The notes under the pieces: model-generated | Seen by the model: the letters and a program-made list of their open reading frames with translations, nothing else | What the model was told of the DNA's origin: nothing | Databases searched by the model: none | Shown here: positions 28,117-37,407 of the stretch, piece after piece | Position numbering within the stretch: the first letter of the stretch is position 1 | Layout: each line of letters starts with the position of its first letter | Assembly (NCBI RefSeq): GCF_000512895.1 | Contig: NZ_CP007033.1 | Location: forward strand, 2,591,001-2,655,000 | Direction of reading: 5' to 3' | Source of the DNA: Dehalobacter restrictus DSM 9455 | GTDB lineage: Bacteria; Bacillota; Desulfitobacteriia; Desulfitobacteriales; Syntrophobotulaceae | Length of the DNA stretch: 64,000 nt | Translations under genes and position numbers: made by a program

Positions 28117-28274
28117 AGTCTGCATGCCACAGTTCCAGCGTCAAGCGGAGCAAGGAAGCGAAGCGCGGCCTTTTGACGGCCACGGATGGCCTAATGTCGC
28201 GATGCCATGGATGGCAAGGAGCGACGTGTCAAGGATGACACAACGGCCGAAAGCGGAATTGTGGCATGCAGACA
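28117..28274 (+). repeat. Dispersed palindrome-ended repeat, copy 1 (three inner hairpins)
   Basis: Ends AGTCTGCATGCCACAGTTCC and GGAATTGTGGCATGCAGACA form an almost perfect inverted repeat of 20 bp. Inside is a conserved block AAGCGGAGCAAGGAAGCGAA and then three short hairpins: GGCC-ACGGAT-GGCC, TGCCATGGATGGCA and GTGTCAAGGATGACAC. It lies between two GH18 genes, 70 bp after a stop codon and before a terminator. Related copies lie at 32804, 33206 and 40024. Confidence 0.85.
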
Positions 28275-28320
28275 GGCCCGATATACTTAAGTCTGACTGT
28301 AATTTACCTATTTGGTATTA

Positions 28321-28346
28321 GAGGGTGTTCACGCACCCTCTTTTTT
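28321..28346 (+). terminator. Terminator after the CWB2-GH18 gene and repeat copy 1
   Basis: The stem GAGGGTG / CACCCTC with a 6-nt loop is followed directly by six T residues. It would end transcription from the GH18 gene and separates it from the second GH18 gene starting at 28399. Confidence 0.9.
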
Positions 28347-28398
28347 CTTACTGAATATTCATATCAGAAGATAAGAAACTAAGAAGTGGGGTTTCAAG

Positions 28399-29379
28399 AT
28401 GACAACTAACCTTCAGTTCTGGGATGGATACGGCAGTAAGGCAGCTTACGAGAAACAATTGGCCTGCGTTTCCGGCAATCTTCTGAAATCGATTGATATC
28501 CTGGTCCCAAATTTTGCAGGGCCGCTGCAAGCGGATGGTAGTTTTGGCTATGTCTTCACCGATCCTGAAATACCGAAGTACCTGGTCGCTCTCGGACAGC
28601 GCAGCGGCGCCAAAGTGGTTCCGATGGTGCTGGGCAGCGGCAAGACTGCCGGGGATATGCTGCGTGATCCTCTGAAACGCAGTATTTTCAAGGAAAGCTG
28701 CCTGAAGCTCATCCGGGATACCGGAGCGGACGGGATTCTGGTCGATCTTGAAGCGCTCTCGTCCGATACCGGACCGGGACTTACCGCTTTAATGAAAGCC
28801 CTCTATGCGCAGTTATCCGCCGAAGGAAAGCTCACGCTCGTCTCTGTGATGTCCCGGACTTCCGACACAGCAGAGCCCTGGTGCGTTCAGTATAACTACG
28901 CCGAGCTATCCGGATATGCCGACTACGTACAGATCATGTCCTACGACCTGCATTATGCAACCTCTGCACCGGGTCCGATCGCACCGCTGGATTGGGTGCG
29001 CAGGGTCATGGCTTATGCCGTTACGCGGATTCCTCCCTCGAAGATCCTGATGGGTATACCGTTTTACGGTAGAACCTGGCGGCAGGACGGTACGCGCTGG
29101 TTATCCAAAGCGCTAGGTCTTTCCGCTGCCACGCGGACTGCTGAACACTTTCGTGCAGTAAGCACGAGAAAGACCTCTTCCTCCGATCCCATCGGTACAC
29201 CAACTTTTTGCTATACAGATGAACACGGTCATCGCTGGACCGTGTATTACGATGATAGCCGGAGCTGGGCAGGTAAACTCTGCCTGCTTAACGAATTCAG
29301 CCTCGGAGGGATAGGCTGCTGGTCCCTGGCCTGGCTCGACCAGACAAGCGCCGGACAATTTGCGGCACTGCTGGAATAG
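28399..29379 (+). CDS. GH18-family hydrolase without signal peptide or wall-binding repeats
   Basis: The 326-residue protein is a close paralogue of the GH18 barrel at 27050-28046, starting at the same point (TTNLQFWDGYGSKAAYEKQL versus KISLQFWDGYANKTTYENQL). The catalytic motif DGILVDLE is intact with Glu118, and SYDLHYATSAPGPIAPLDW is kept. There is no signal peptide or CWB2 module, so it should stay in the cytoplasm or be released otherwise, for example in a spore. It probably arose by duplication of the C-terminal domain. It has its own GGGG-containing ribosome site and follows a terminator. Confidence 0.88.
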   Translation: MTTNLQFWDGYGSKAAYEKQLACVSGNLLKSIDILVPNFAGPLQADGSFGYVFTDPEIPKYLVALGQRSGAKVVPMVLGSGKTAGDMLRDPLKRSIFKESCLKLIRDTGADGILVDLEALSSDTGPGLTALMKALYAQLSAEGKLTLVSVMSRTSDTAEPWCVQYNYAELSGYADYVQIMSYDLHYATSAPGPIAPLDWVRRVMAYAVTRIPPSKILMGIPFYGRTWRQDGTRWLSKALGLSAATRTAEHFRAVSTRKTSSSDPIGTPTFCYTDEHGHRWTVYYDDSRSWAGKLCLLNEFSLGGIGCWSLAWLDQTSAGQFAALLE

Positions 29380-29382
29380 ATA

Positions 29383-29994
29383 TTAGTATGCGCCCTTCCC
29401 CTTTATAACAATAAAAAGGGTCTTCCAAAGTATCTTCAGATCAAGGCCTAAACGCCAATTCTGGACGTATTCCACGTCATATTTCAGGGTTTCCGTAAGG
29501 GTCAGCTCACTGCGGCCGTTGACTTGGGCTAGACCGGTCACACCCGGCGGCATGTCCAGACGATGACGCTGTTCGTGCGTATACTGATCCACGATTTCCG
29601 GAACTTCCGGCCTCGGACCGACGATGCTCATCGTACCGTTGATAATATTCAAAAGCTGGGGCAGTTCATCCAGGCTGCTTTTCCTTAAGAATCTGCCGCT
29701 CTTCGTAATCCGCGGATCATCCTTATCCTGAAAGATGAAGTTGTCGGGATCAAACTTGCCTTCTTTTTTCAACTGCTCAATTTTTTCTTTCATCACAGCA
29801 TCGGCATTCGGAACCATGGTCCGGAATTTATAGATCGTGAAGAGCGCTCCATTCCGTCCGACTCTTTCCTGCCGGAAGACTGCGGGGCCTTTGGAATCGG
29901 CTTTGATCCAAAGGACAATCATCAGCCACAATGGGGATAACACAATGAGCAGCGGGATGGAAATCAACAGGTCTAAAACCCTTTTCGCTAACAA
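29383..29994 (-). CDS. Initiating sugar-1-phosphate transferase (PglC/WbaP C-terminal type)
   Basis: A 203-residue bacterial sugar transferase that moves a sugar phosphate from a UDP-sugar to undecaprenyl phosphate, starting the glycan. It has one N-terminal re-entrant membrane segment (LLISIPLLIVLSPLWLMIVLW), KFRTM, RKSSLDELPQL and the SIVGPRPEVP motif. It lacks the extra membrane helices of WbaP/CpsE, which fits the small PglC type. Start is TTG behind AAGGAGTGG. It is the last gene of the minus-strand cluster. A PglF-like dehydratase (47276) and a PglE-like aminotransferase (31287) suggest a bacillosamine-like first sugar, but this is inference. Confidence 0.9.
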   Translation of the reverse strand: MLAKRVLDLLISIPLLIVLSPLWLMIVLWIKADSKGPAVFRQERVGRNGALFTIYKFRTMVPNADAVMKEKIEQLKKEGKFDPDNFIFQDKDDPRITKSGRFLRKSSLDELPQLLNIINGTMSIVGPRPEVPEIVDQYTHEQRHRLDMPPGVTGLAQVNGRSELTLTETLKYDVEYVQNWRLGLDLKILWKTLFIVIKGKGAY

Positions 29995-30117
29995 ATTACC
30001 ACTCCTTGGGATTTTACTCCTTCACATCTTACAAATATTCTTACTATCTTTCGTAGGTGATTTCGAATAATTTCCTAAATTCTATAAGAAACGGAGGAGA
30101 AAGTCTGTTCTTCCTTC

Positions 30118-31287
30118 TTATAACCTGATCTTTTCAATAACACACTGTACGGCTTCAATGACATCCTGAACATCGGCATCGCTCATTCTGGGATAGAGCG
30201 GCAGGGAAATAATTCTCTCGTAGAGCGCTTCCGTCTTTGGAAAATCTCCGGGTTTGTAGCCAAAGGTATCCCGGTAGTACGGATGATACGGAAGCGGAAT
30301 ATAGTGAACGCTGGTGCCGATATTTTCTTCCTTAAGCAATTCAATAAACGCAGCCCGATCCACCGTAAGTTTATCGAGATTCAGCCTAATCATATACAAA
30401 TGGCGGGCATGACGGGCATATGCGAAATCAGTCGGAACCTCTATTTCGGGAAGCTTGCTGAAAGCAGCGTTATAACGCTGCCAGATGACTTCTCTTCTAG
30501 CCTGCATCGATTCCAGTTTGGCTAGCTGGGTCATCCCCATCGCAGCCTGAATATCCGTCATATTGTACTTGTATCCCGGGTATTCAATCTCATAGTACCA
30601 GGAGCCTTTTTCAGAAAATCTGTTCCAGGCATTCCGGCTCATGCCGTGGAGGCTCAGGACCCTCATCTTGTTGGCAAGCTCATCATCGTTGGTCGTCACC
30701 ATGCCGCCTTCACCAGTCGCCAGATTCTTCGTCGCATAGAACGAAAAGGCTGCCGTATCACCAATCGTGCCGACCATTCTGTCTTTATACTTCGTATACG
30801 TGCCATGAGCCGCATCTTCCAAAACAAATAGGCTGTATTTTTTCGCAATCACCATTATCTCATCCATCTCGCAAGGCAGCCCGGCAAGATGAACCGGGAT
30901 AATTGCCTTGGTCTTAGATGTTATCTTCTCTTCGATTTTTGCCGGATCGATATTCATCGTTTGCGGGTCAATATCCACCAGAACCGGAGTTGCCCCGCAG
31001 TGAATGATCACATTCGCTGAGGCTGCAAACGTCATCACCGTGGTGATCACCTCATCGCCCGCTCCGACTCCGGCAGCAAGCAGGGCGATATGCAGGCCTG
31101 CGGTGCAGGAATTCAGCGCAATGGCATGTTTGACACCGATATATTCGGCAAACCGCTTCTCAAATTCTCCGGTCTTTGGACCCTTGGAAATCCAATTTGA
31201 TTTCAGGCTGTCAACAACAGCTTCAATATCATCATCTTCAATCAGCGGTAGCGCATAGGGAAGGAACTGTTCGCGTCGTGGACTCAT
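30118..31287 (-). CDS. DegT/DnrJ/EryC1-family sugar aminotransferase (PglE/ArnB-like)
   Basis: A 389-residue PLP enzyme: the N-terminal substrate part YALPLIEDDDIEAVVDSLKS, the Asp of VLEDAAHGTY that holds the PLP ring, and the lysine in SFYATKNLATGEGG that forms the aldimine. The family adds an amino group to keto-sugars. Its sequence is closer in feel to 4-aminotransferases acting after 4,6-dehydratases (PglE, PseC, ArnB) than to the paralogue at 40162, so I infer it follows the dehydratase at 47276-45438. A 190-bp AT-rich gap lies upstream. Confidence 0.87.
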   Translation of the reverse strand: MSPRREQFLPYALPLIEDDDIEAVVDSLKSNWISKGPKTGEFEKRFAEYIGVKHAIALNSCTAGLHIALLAAGVGAGDEVITTVMTFAASANVIIHCGATPVLVDIDPQTMNIDPAKIEEKITSKTKAIIPVHLAGLPCEMDEIMVIAKKYSLFVLEDAAHGTYTKYKDRMVGTIGDTAAFSFYATKNLATGEGGMVTTNDDELANKMRVLSLHGMSRNAWNRFSEKGSWYYEIEYPGYKYNMTDIQAAMGMTQLAKLESMQARREVIWQRYNAAFSKLPEIEVPTDFAYARHARHLYMIRLNLDKLTVDRAAFIELLKEENIGTSVHYIPLPYHPYYRDTFGYKPGDFPKTEALYERIISLPLYPRMSDADVQDVIEAVQCVIEKIRL

Positions 31288-31476
31288 AAACTTACGCCTC
31301 TTTCTTAGTTTCAGTGTCTGTTATTATGTTATCGTGTTGTTCTTATTAGATTTTTTTGATTTATCAAATAAATTGTTTTTATACTTCGCTTATTCTTCAA
31401 TACTTTTAATTCCTTGTTCATTGGCTAATTTTTTATTGACTACTTTATTTTACTACGCTTTGGCCAAAAAACAACT

Positions 31477-32697
31477 TCAGGCTTTCTTCAAATGAAGCTG
31501 TTCAAGCCAGTCCCTGACGATGCTGTCCCAGGAATAGTGCCGGATGACATATTCCCGGCCCTTTTCGGAGAGTACCCTGCAGGTTTCCAGATCTGCCTTT
31601 AGGCGCAAGACCGTCTCGGCAAGAATTTTGGGATTCTCGGGTTCGAGCACCACTCCGCCGCCGCTTTCTTTGACAATCTCGGCACCTTCACCCTCTCCGA
31701 CATAGATCAACGGCTGACCGCTGGCCATTGCCGGGAATACTTTGGAAGGCCTTACCCCTTCCGACAGCTTATAGCGTCTGAGGGTCGAAAGACTGATACT
31801 GCTCAGCGAATAATAACGTGGAATCTCTTCGAGCGGCTGGAAATCGATGAAGCGGACATTGGGCAGATCCTTTTCCCGGGCAATCTGTTCAAGCCGCGGT
31901 CTTTCGGACCCGTCGCCGACAAACAGAAAAAATATTTCCGGCTCGGCACGCAGCAGATCGGCAGCCTCAAGCGCTGTCTCAATCCCATGGGCGTACCCCA
32001 TCGTCCCGGCATACAGGATCACGTATTTTCCCTGCAGACCAAGCTGCTGTTCCAGCACTTGGTCTTTGGGTCTCGGTTTAAAAAGTTCGGTATCGACGCC
32101 GTTAGGCAGGAATAAGATATCTTCAGCTTTGACCCCTTTCTTTTTCAACCCTTCCACAATCCCCTGGGTCTGCGCCGAAAGCTTAAATGCCTTGCGGTAA
32201 AAACAGCGTTCCAGCCACTCACACATGCCGATAAGCTGTTTATTCGTGACAAGTCCGAGCTGCACCGCGGATTCCGGCCACAGATCGGAGACATTGAAGA
32301 TATAGGGTGCTCTTTTGAAGAAAGAAGTAATGACAGCTGTAAAACCGATAAAAAGCGGCGGAGATTCCACAACGATCAGGTCTTGGGGACCGCTGCGGCA
32401 AATTCCCAAAAAAGCAGAAAAGACAAAAGAAAAATAGTTCAGCAAACGCAGCCAGAATCTGCCCCGCTTCACCGGATAGATGCAGGTTCTCAGAATAACA
32501 ATCCCTTCCATATCCTCACGCGCAAACACTTTCCCCCGGTATTCATCTGGGATGATCCCGGTGGGATGGTTCGGAAAGGCTGTCACGACCGTAACGGTAT
32601 TCCCCTGGTTCCGCAGACCTTTGGCCAGCTCCCAGAGCCTTACCTGAGCCGCCCCCTTCTCCGGCGGAAAATACTGCGTCAAAAGCAAAATACGCAT
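31477..32697 (-). CDS. GT4-family glycosyltransferase (WbuB-like)
   Basis: The 406-residue enzyme has the GT-B fold: an N-terminal half with QYFPPEKGAAQVRLWELAKG, and a C-terminal nucleotide-sugar binding half with YAGTMGYAHGIETALEAADL and a C-terminal EGEGAEIVKESGGGVVLEPE. The start resembles WbuB-type fucosaminyl/GlcNAc transferases, but the sugar cannot be told. No signal peptide; it acts at the inner membrane face. The gene is separated from the polymerase gene upstream by 700 bp of repeats. Confidence 0.85.
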   Translation of the reverse strand: MRILLLTQYFPPEKGAAQVRLWELAKGLRNQGNTVTVVTAFPNHPTGIIPDEYRGKVFAREDMEGIVILRTCIYPVKRGRFWLRLLNYFSFVFSAFLGICRSGPQDLIVVESPPLFIGFTAVITSFFKRAPYIFNVSDLWPESAVQLGLVTNKQLIGMCEWLERCFYRKAFKLSAQTQGIVEGLKKKGVKAEDILFLPNGVDTELFKPRPKDQVLEQQLGLQGKYVILYAGTMGYAHGIETALEAADLLRAEPEIFFLFVGDGSERPRLEQIAREKDLPNVRFIDFQPLEEIPRYYSLSSISLSTLRRYKLSEGVRPSKVFPAMASGQPLIYVGEGEGAEIVKESGGGVVLEPENPKILAETVLRLKADLETCRVLSEKGREYVIRHYSWDSIVRDWLEQLHLKKA

Positions 32698-32803
32698 ATT
32701 TATCTTTACTCCTAGATTAAACTTACTTTACTAAACCTATTTTGGCTGCTTCTTCTAGTACATTGATCTTTAAATAGTTTGAGAAATATGTTCATTTGGG
32801 TCT

Positions 32804-32960
32804 GGTCTGCGTGCCACATTCCGCTCTCGGCTGTTGCGCCATCCGTGGCTTGTCGCTCCTTGCCCTCCATAGCACCGCGACATTAGTCCATCCATGGACG
32901 TTAACAGCCGCGCTCCGCCTCCATGCTCCGCTTAACGCTGGAACTGTGGCACACAGACCT
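32804..32960 (-). repeat. Dispersed palindrome-ended repeat, copy 2 (three inner hairpins)
   Basis: Read on the minus strand it aligns end to end with copy 1: GGTCTGTGTGCCACAGTTCC start, AAGCGGAGCATGGAGGCGGA, three hairpins, then CAACAGCCGAGAGCGG and the closing GTGGCACGCAGACC. The first hairpin is GTCC-ATGGAT-GGAC where copy 1 has GGCC-ACGGAT-GGCC: both arms changed together. The shared flank CTAATGTCGCG follows in both. Confidence 0.85.
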
Positions 32961-33039
32961 AATTTAGGGTAATCAAGCCTGTATGAATGATTCGAGCAGG
33001 GAATTTGAGAACGTTGTGCTAGTAAAAAAGATGTACTAA

Positions 33040-33190
33040 GCGCTTCCAGCTGGACTGCTGATGCGGAACGCGGCGATGTCCATGGATAACTTAATGCCGT
33101 GATACCATGAACGCAACCCATAGATGGCCTAATACATGCCGACTTACATAAACGACCTTATAATCAGTCTGTGGGCCACAGAACAATTAT
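33040..33190. repeat. Degenerate piece of the same repeat family
   Basis: Contains GATGTCCATGGATAACTTAA and CATAGATGGCCTAAT, and a half end AGTCTGTGGGCCACAGAAC near 33170. Similar in order to the inner part of copies 1 and 2 but eroded. Confidence 0.45.
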
Positions 33191-33205
33191 AATGAACCTA
33201 TGATC

Positions 33206-33313
33206 AGTCTGCGTGCCACGGTTCCGCGAAAAGCGGAGCAAGGAGTGCGGAGCGCGGCATTTGCGCCATGGATGGCGCAATTCGCCGAAAAGCGGAATTG
33301 TGGCACGCAGACA
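33206..33313 (+). repeat. Dispersed palindrome-ended repeat, copy 3 (one inner hairpin)
   Basis: Starts AGTCTGCGTGCCACGGTTCC and ends GGAATTGTGGCACGCAGACA. It has the AAGCGGAGCAAGGAGTGCGG block and only one long ATGGAT hairpin, TTGCGCCATGGATGGCGCAA, so it is shorter than copies 1 and 2. It is in the same orientation as copy 1. Confidence 0.87.
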
Positions 33314-33397
33314 GGCCTAAAAATGCAATCAATCTGTGGCCCACAGACAAGCCCAAAAAATCGGATTAATCTGAGTCAACGAACTAGCCCTAACAAA

Positions 33398-34732
33398 TTA
33401 GTCAAGCTCGAGCCGGTACTTCCGCGAAAGCTTCAACACAACAAGCATCGCGCAGCTGAGCCAGAATATCGGATCCTCGAAGAAGCGTCCCTCAGCTTGA
33501 GAGCTGATAAATACGGTTGCAGCCCACAGCACATAGCCTGTGCCGGCAAAGTATTGGTTTTGCTCCTGAAACATACCGAGATAGTCATGTCCGAGGCTGA
33601 ACAATTTGGCCAGCCTGTACAGGATCGCTGCCCAGATCGCCGTGAGTACAGTTAGCCCCACGGCCCCCAGTTCCGAAGCAATCGTCAGAATGGTGGTGTG
33701 GGAGCGTGTCGCTCCGCCGGGGATATTCATGAGATCAAAATAACTCTGTTTAAACACAGTCTCGAAAGTGCCAAGGCCGGTGCCAATCAGCGGATGGTCC
33801 TTGAATATTGCAATTGCGGCCTTCCAGAGGTATAAGCGCTGCTCACTCGAGTATGCGAAACCCTTCGTTATCGTCAGCATCCTCTCCCAGATTTCCGGAC
33901 GAAGGAAAATCACGATCGCCCCGCAAAGGGCACCTAAACCAAGAACCCAGAGAACAGCCTTTTTGTTCGGCAAGAAGATCAGCGTGGCAATCAGAATCGC
34001 CAGAAGCGTCAGAAATCCACCGCGCGAACCGGTCAGTACTAATTCTGCCAGCAGGACAGCGAGACACGCCATATAAATCATTTTATGGCTTCTTTCCCGG
34101 GTATAAATCTGCAGAACAAAATTCGACGCAACCCCCAGAATGATGTAACGTGCAAAAATATTGGGGTCGACAAAGGTAGCATTGACACGCAGCGTCTGCT
34201 CAACCAGCAATTTGTCTCCCTGCCAGATCAGGTTCCCCGTAATTCCTTCATAGAAACTGACCAGCGCAAGCAGGAGTGCCATGATATGTACGGCTTTGAA
34301 AGGCAGCAGGGCGCGTTCTTTATCCATCAAAAGTGCGGCAGAGATAAACACAGCAAATAAAATCAGCAGCCGGATGGTTTCAGTAACAGTGTTGCCAAAG
34401 TTGGCGGAGTATACAACACTTATCCCACCGAGAATGATAAAAGCCAATAAAACAAGCGTCAGTGGATCTTTTAGAACCGCCCTAAGCTTTTTGCGCATCT
34501 CCTCCGAAAAAAACACGCGGGAAAATGCCGCCAGGATCAGAACGATACTGGTAAGCCTGGTCAGGGAGACCTCTCCCAAAATTTTTTCCAGAAAGCCAAG
34601 GTTCGGATACCAGTTAATCGATATTTCCAACGCAACTGCCACTGCCAGAGACGGCACAAGCCATAGCGGCTTTTTGACAGCCAGGTAACCAAGAAGTATG
34701 ATGGTCAACACGAATACCGGCCACTGAAGCAT
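33398..34732 (-). CDS. O-antigen polymerase/ligase-family membrane protein (Wzy/WaaL-like)
   Basis: I chose the ATG at 34732, since it has a GGGAGGAA site and gives MLQWPVFVLTIILLGYLAV; the frame extends to 34786. About 444 residues with ~11 membrane helices and a large external loop before the final helices containing HPLIGTGLGTFETVFKQSY, the Wzy_C-type motif. It should either polymerise lipid-linked repeat units or transfer glycan outside the membrane. It overlaps the flippase gene slightly. A second protein of this family is encoded at 38613. Confidence 0.85.
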   Translation of the reverse strand: MLQWPVFVLTIILLGYLAVKKPLWLVPSLAVAVALEISINWYPNLGFLEKILGEVSLTRLTSIVLILAAFSRVFFSEEMRKKLRAVLKDPLTLVLLAFIILGGISVVYSANFGNTVTETIRLLILFAVFISAALLMDKERALLPFKAVHIMALLLALVSFYEGITGNLIWQGDKLLVEQTLRVNATFVDPNIFARYIILGVASNFVLQIYTRERSHKMIYMACLAVLLAELVLTGSRGGFLTLLAILIATLIFLPNKKAVLWVLGLGALCGAIVIFLRPEIWERMLTITKGFAYSSEQRLYLWKAAIAIFKDHPLIGTGLGTFETVFKQSYFDLMNIPGGATRSHTTILTIASELGAVGLTVLTAIWAAILYRLAKLFSLGHDYLGMFQEQNQYFAGTGYVLWAATVFISSQAEGRFFEDPIFWLSCAMLVVLKLSRKYRLELD

Positions 34733-34751
34733 GTTCGATTCCTCCCAGTTC

Positions 34752-36167
34752 TTATTTTCGAAGACCCTTCTGAATAACAAATCCACCGATCTTCCGGAAA
34801 TCCTTGTCCAATATCACGAGCGCCAGGCAATAAATGACTCCAGCCGTTACAGCAGATAGCAGCGGATGAAAGCTGTTTGTCAACCAGGCGGTCCCTGCCA
34901 TCAGCAAGGAAGCAAATACGATTGACGGGAGCTGGCGCCAGATCCGAATCTTATAAACCCCTTTTCGGACCAACAGGTAGTATCCGCAAAAGATAAAGAT
35001 CTCGACAATGATCAGCGCATACGCAGTACCGCTGATCCCGTACAGCGGATTCAAGACCATAATCAGAATAAACATCAGGACTAGCGCAGAACCCTGCACG
35101 ATGGTTCTCTGCCACTGGTGGTTGGTGGTCGTCAGGACATCGCCGAGGGAAAAACTCATGCATTCCAGTGCAAAGAACCAGGATACAATCATCAGGATCG
35201 GAATCGATTCATCAAATTTTCCGGCATAGAGCCATGTTGTCAGCGGTCCTGCTAAAACAAAAATCAGGATGCTGCCTGGAATCCCAATCCCGGAAAGCAG
35301 CTTGAAGACCTTTTCAGTCGTATTCCGATGACCGTCCTTATCCGTTTCCCCAAGCTGATACAGCACAGGATAAAGCGCGCTGGTCATCAGGCTCGGCAGG
35401 AAAATCAGCATCAGGACAAGCTTGTACGCCGCAGAGTAAATCCCTACCTCGACATTGCTGGCCGTCAGTGACAAAACCAGAATACTGAGCTGGAAAAAGA
35501 CGTTATAGAATATCCGGTGGATCCCAAACGGCAATCCGTTCCTGACCATCAGCATCAGGCTGCTCCGTTCAACGCGCGGCCTGATTTCCCTTCTGAGGGC
35601 GAAAAACAGGAGTACACTAATCAGTATATACGTAAACAAATGGGTAAACGTAATTGCGACGACTCCCATCCCGGCAAAGATCACCGCAATGGTCAGTCCT
35701 CCGATCAGAAAGGTGGTCAAAAACTGGAAGGCTGCAGCCAGGTAGAGCTTCTGAACGGCTTGATAATAGTTATAGACCGACTGATTCAGCGCATTGAAAG
35801 ACACAGCCACGCCCAAAACGACAACCATTTCTTTGGTCGACGTATTGTATCCGGCTGGGAACATAAAGATGACCATTAATAGAAAACACCCAATGGAGAT
35901 TACGGACTTGACAAACAGCGTGTTGCCGAAATACCGCGGCAATTCGGCCAGGTTCCTCGAACAATCCTGCACCATGAGCTGGCTGATTCCAAGCTCCGCA
36001 AACAGAATAAACGTTCCGACGAACGCGTACGCTGTGGAGTAATCTCCAAATGGTCCCGGGCCAAGGTAGCGGGTAACAAATATACCCACCACGGCGGCAA
36101 TGGCCTTGGCAAGTACTCCTGATATTCCCAGGGCCGCAGCATTTTTAGCGATCAGGCGGGTATCCAA
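34752..36167 (-). CDS. Wzx-type polysaccharide flippase
   Basis: A 471-residue integral membrane protein with ~12-14 helices of the MATE/MVF superfamily. The start LIAKNAAALGISGVLAKAIA and the first loop FVTRYLGPGPFGDYSTAYAF are typical of polysaccharide biosynthesis flippases. It moves undecaprenyl-linked repeat units across the membrane. Start is TTG. It is followed by a polymerase gene, the usual Wzx/Wzy pairing. Confidence 0.9.
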   Translation of the reverse strand: MDTRLIAKNAAALGISGVLAKAIAAVVGIFVTRYLGPGPFGDYSTAYAFVGTFILFAELGISQLMVQDCSRNLAELPRYFGNTLFVKSVISIGCFLLMVIFMFPAGYNTSTKEMVVVLGVAVSFNALNQSVYNYYQAVQKLYLAAAFQFLTTFLIGGLTIAVIFAGMGVVAITFTHLFTYILISVLLFFALRREIRPRVERSSLMLMVRNGLPFGIHRIFYNVFFQLSILVLSLTASNVEVGIYSAAYKLVLMLIFLPSLMTSALYPVLYQLGETDKDGHRNTTEKVFKLLSGIGIPGSILIFVLAGPLTTWLYAGKFDESIPILMIVSWFFALECMSFSLGDVLTTTNHQWQRTIVQGSALVLMFILIMVLNPLYGISGTAYALIIVEIFIFCGYYLLVRKGVYKIRIWRQLPSIVFASLLMAGTAWLTNSFHPLLSAVTAGVIYCLALVILDKDFRKIGGFVIQKGLRK

Positions 36168-36264
36168 ACTCTATCACTTCTTCTTTAGCTTTTCTTTATT
36201 AGACTTTACGGTTTCTCTTGGATGCTTCGATCTATTTCCATCTTTTCAGTCATGTTTTTAAGCC

Positions 36265-37407
36265 TTAATTCTCAAATCTGCTGTAAATCTTCAGCAGCTT
36301 TTCCTCCATTTTGCCCCAGTTGTACTCTTCTCTGACAGCCTTGATGCCGTTATCGCCCATCTCTTTGCAGAGCTGCGGATCGGCCAGCAGGATGCCCAGA
36401 CCTTTGGCAATATCCTCAGGCTTGGTCGGATCAACAATGATCCCGCTGTTATAACTGGTCAGAAAATGCTGGATCGGAGGAAGATTGCTGCCGACAATAG
36501 GGATGCCGCAGCTCATGTATTCAAACTGTTTAATCGGTATGTTCTTAAAATATTTGGGCAGCGGCAGCAGCGTAACAATGCCAACCCTAGACTTTCGGAT
36601 ATACTCCTGAACCTCGATATGGGGCACCCGTCCTGTGAAAAGGATATTTTTGCTCAGATCATTTTCTTCAATGTATTGGGTGACGATTTCTTTGCCTTCT
36701 ACGTCATTAAAAGGCCCCACAAAAATCATCCGAATGTCCGGATACTTCTCCTTCAGCAGCTTGATAGCCTGGACAGTCATATATACGCCGCGCTCCAGGG
36801 TAATATCCCCCTGGTAAATGGCATCGTATTCCTTTTCCGGGAGTTCCGTTTCTTTTGGCGAAGCGTCAGCTTCCGGCGGTATAAATTCCGTAAAATTATA
36901 GACCACATCAACTCTGGGATTTTTGCCGGCAAACCGGTCTTTGACCGCATCATCTGCCGTGATAATCTGGTCAAATTTTCCAGCATAATACCGTTCACTT
37001 TTATCGACCAAAAAAGTAGCCAGGGGCCTCAAAATCCGCGGAATCTTCCTGGACATGCGCATCATATCCGGGTAATGCTCGTGGACATCGTAAATCAGCT
37101 TGCATGCAGGCAGCGCTTTTTTAATCTTTAACACTTTGTAGATTAGTTCAAAGTCGTGGAAATGGCAGATATCCGGTTGAAGTTCGATCGCTTTGGCAAC
37201 GACGGTATCCCCGAGCTTAAAACGGCCGTAAAGAGATCCCGCTCTTGGCACGCCAATGATCCGGATCCCCTGTTCCATATATTCAGTTCTCTCATCAGGT
37301 ACAATCAGGGTAATGTCGTCATATTTTTTCTTAAGAGACAAAGCCTGCTTGTAAAATATTCGGTTATCGAGGGTCGGATGACCCGTTGTGAGAATGCATA
37401 TTTTCAA
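36265..37407 (-). CDS. GT4-family glycosyltransferase
   Basis: This 380-residue GT-B enzyme has the N-terminal ICILTTGHPTLDNRIFYKQA and a donor-binding half with YQGDITLERGVYMTVQAIKL, IRMIFVGPF and LLPLPKYFKNIPIKQFEYMS. It acts in the cytoplasm on lipid-linked acceptors; linkage unknown. It starts with TTG behind AAGGAGGCAGG, overlapping the next upstream glycosyltransferase by 4 bp, so the two are coupled. Confidence 0.86.
   Translation of the reverse strand: MKICILTTGHPTLDNRIFYKQALSLKKKYDDITLIVPDERTEYMEQGIRIIGVPRAGSLYGRFKLGDTVVAKAIELQPDICHFHDFELIYKVLKIKKALPACKLIYDVHEHYPDMMRMSRKIPRILRPLATFLVDKSERYYAGKFDQIITADDAVKDRFAGKNPRVDVVYNFTEFIPPEADASPKETELPEKEYDAIYQGDITLERGVYMTVQAIKLLKEKYPDIRMIFVGPFNDVEGKEIVTQYIEENDLSKNILFTGRVPHIEVQEYIRKSRVGIVTLLPLPKYFKNIPIKQFEYMSCGIPIVGSNLPPIQHFLTSYNSGIIVDPTKPEDIAKGLGILLADPQLCKEMGDNGIKAVREEYNWGKMEEKLLKIYSRFEN

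Larger units (their letters stand above)
32698..33397. other. Gene-free 700-bp stretch filled with palindromic repeats
   Basis: No gene is supported. The stretch holds repeat copies 2 and 3 and two degenerate pieces, and starts with a short AT-rich part. It lies within the glycan cluster, so an operon transcript through it would be highly structured. Confidence 0.7.

Noticed and set aside
28081-33400. Possible CRISPR array from the recurring palindromes
   Set aside because: The repeats have no regular spacing, lie in both orientations and are not separated by unique spacers of constant length. No cas genes are seen.
32792-33655. Frames of 109 and 151 residues across the repeat-rich stretch
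   Set aside because: They are read through palindromic repeats and antisense to the polymerase-like gene; the composition is not protein-like.
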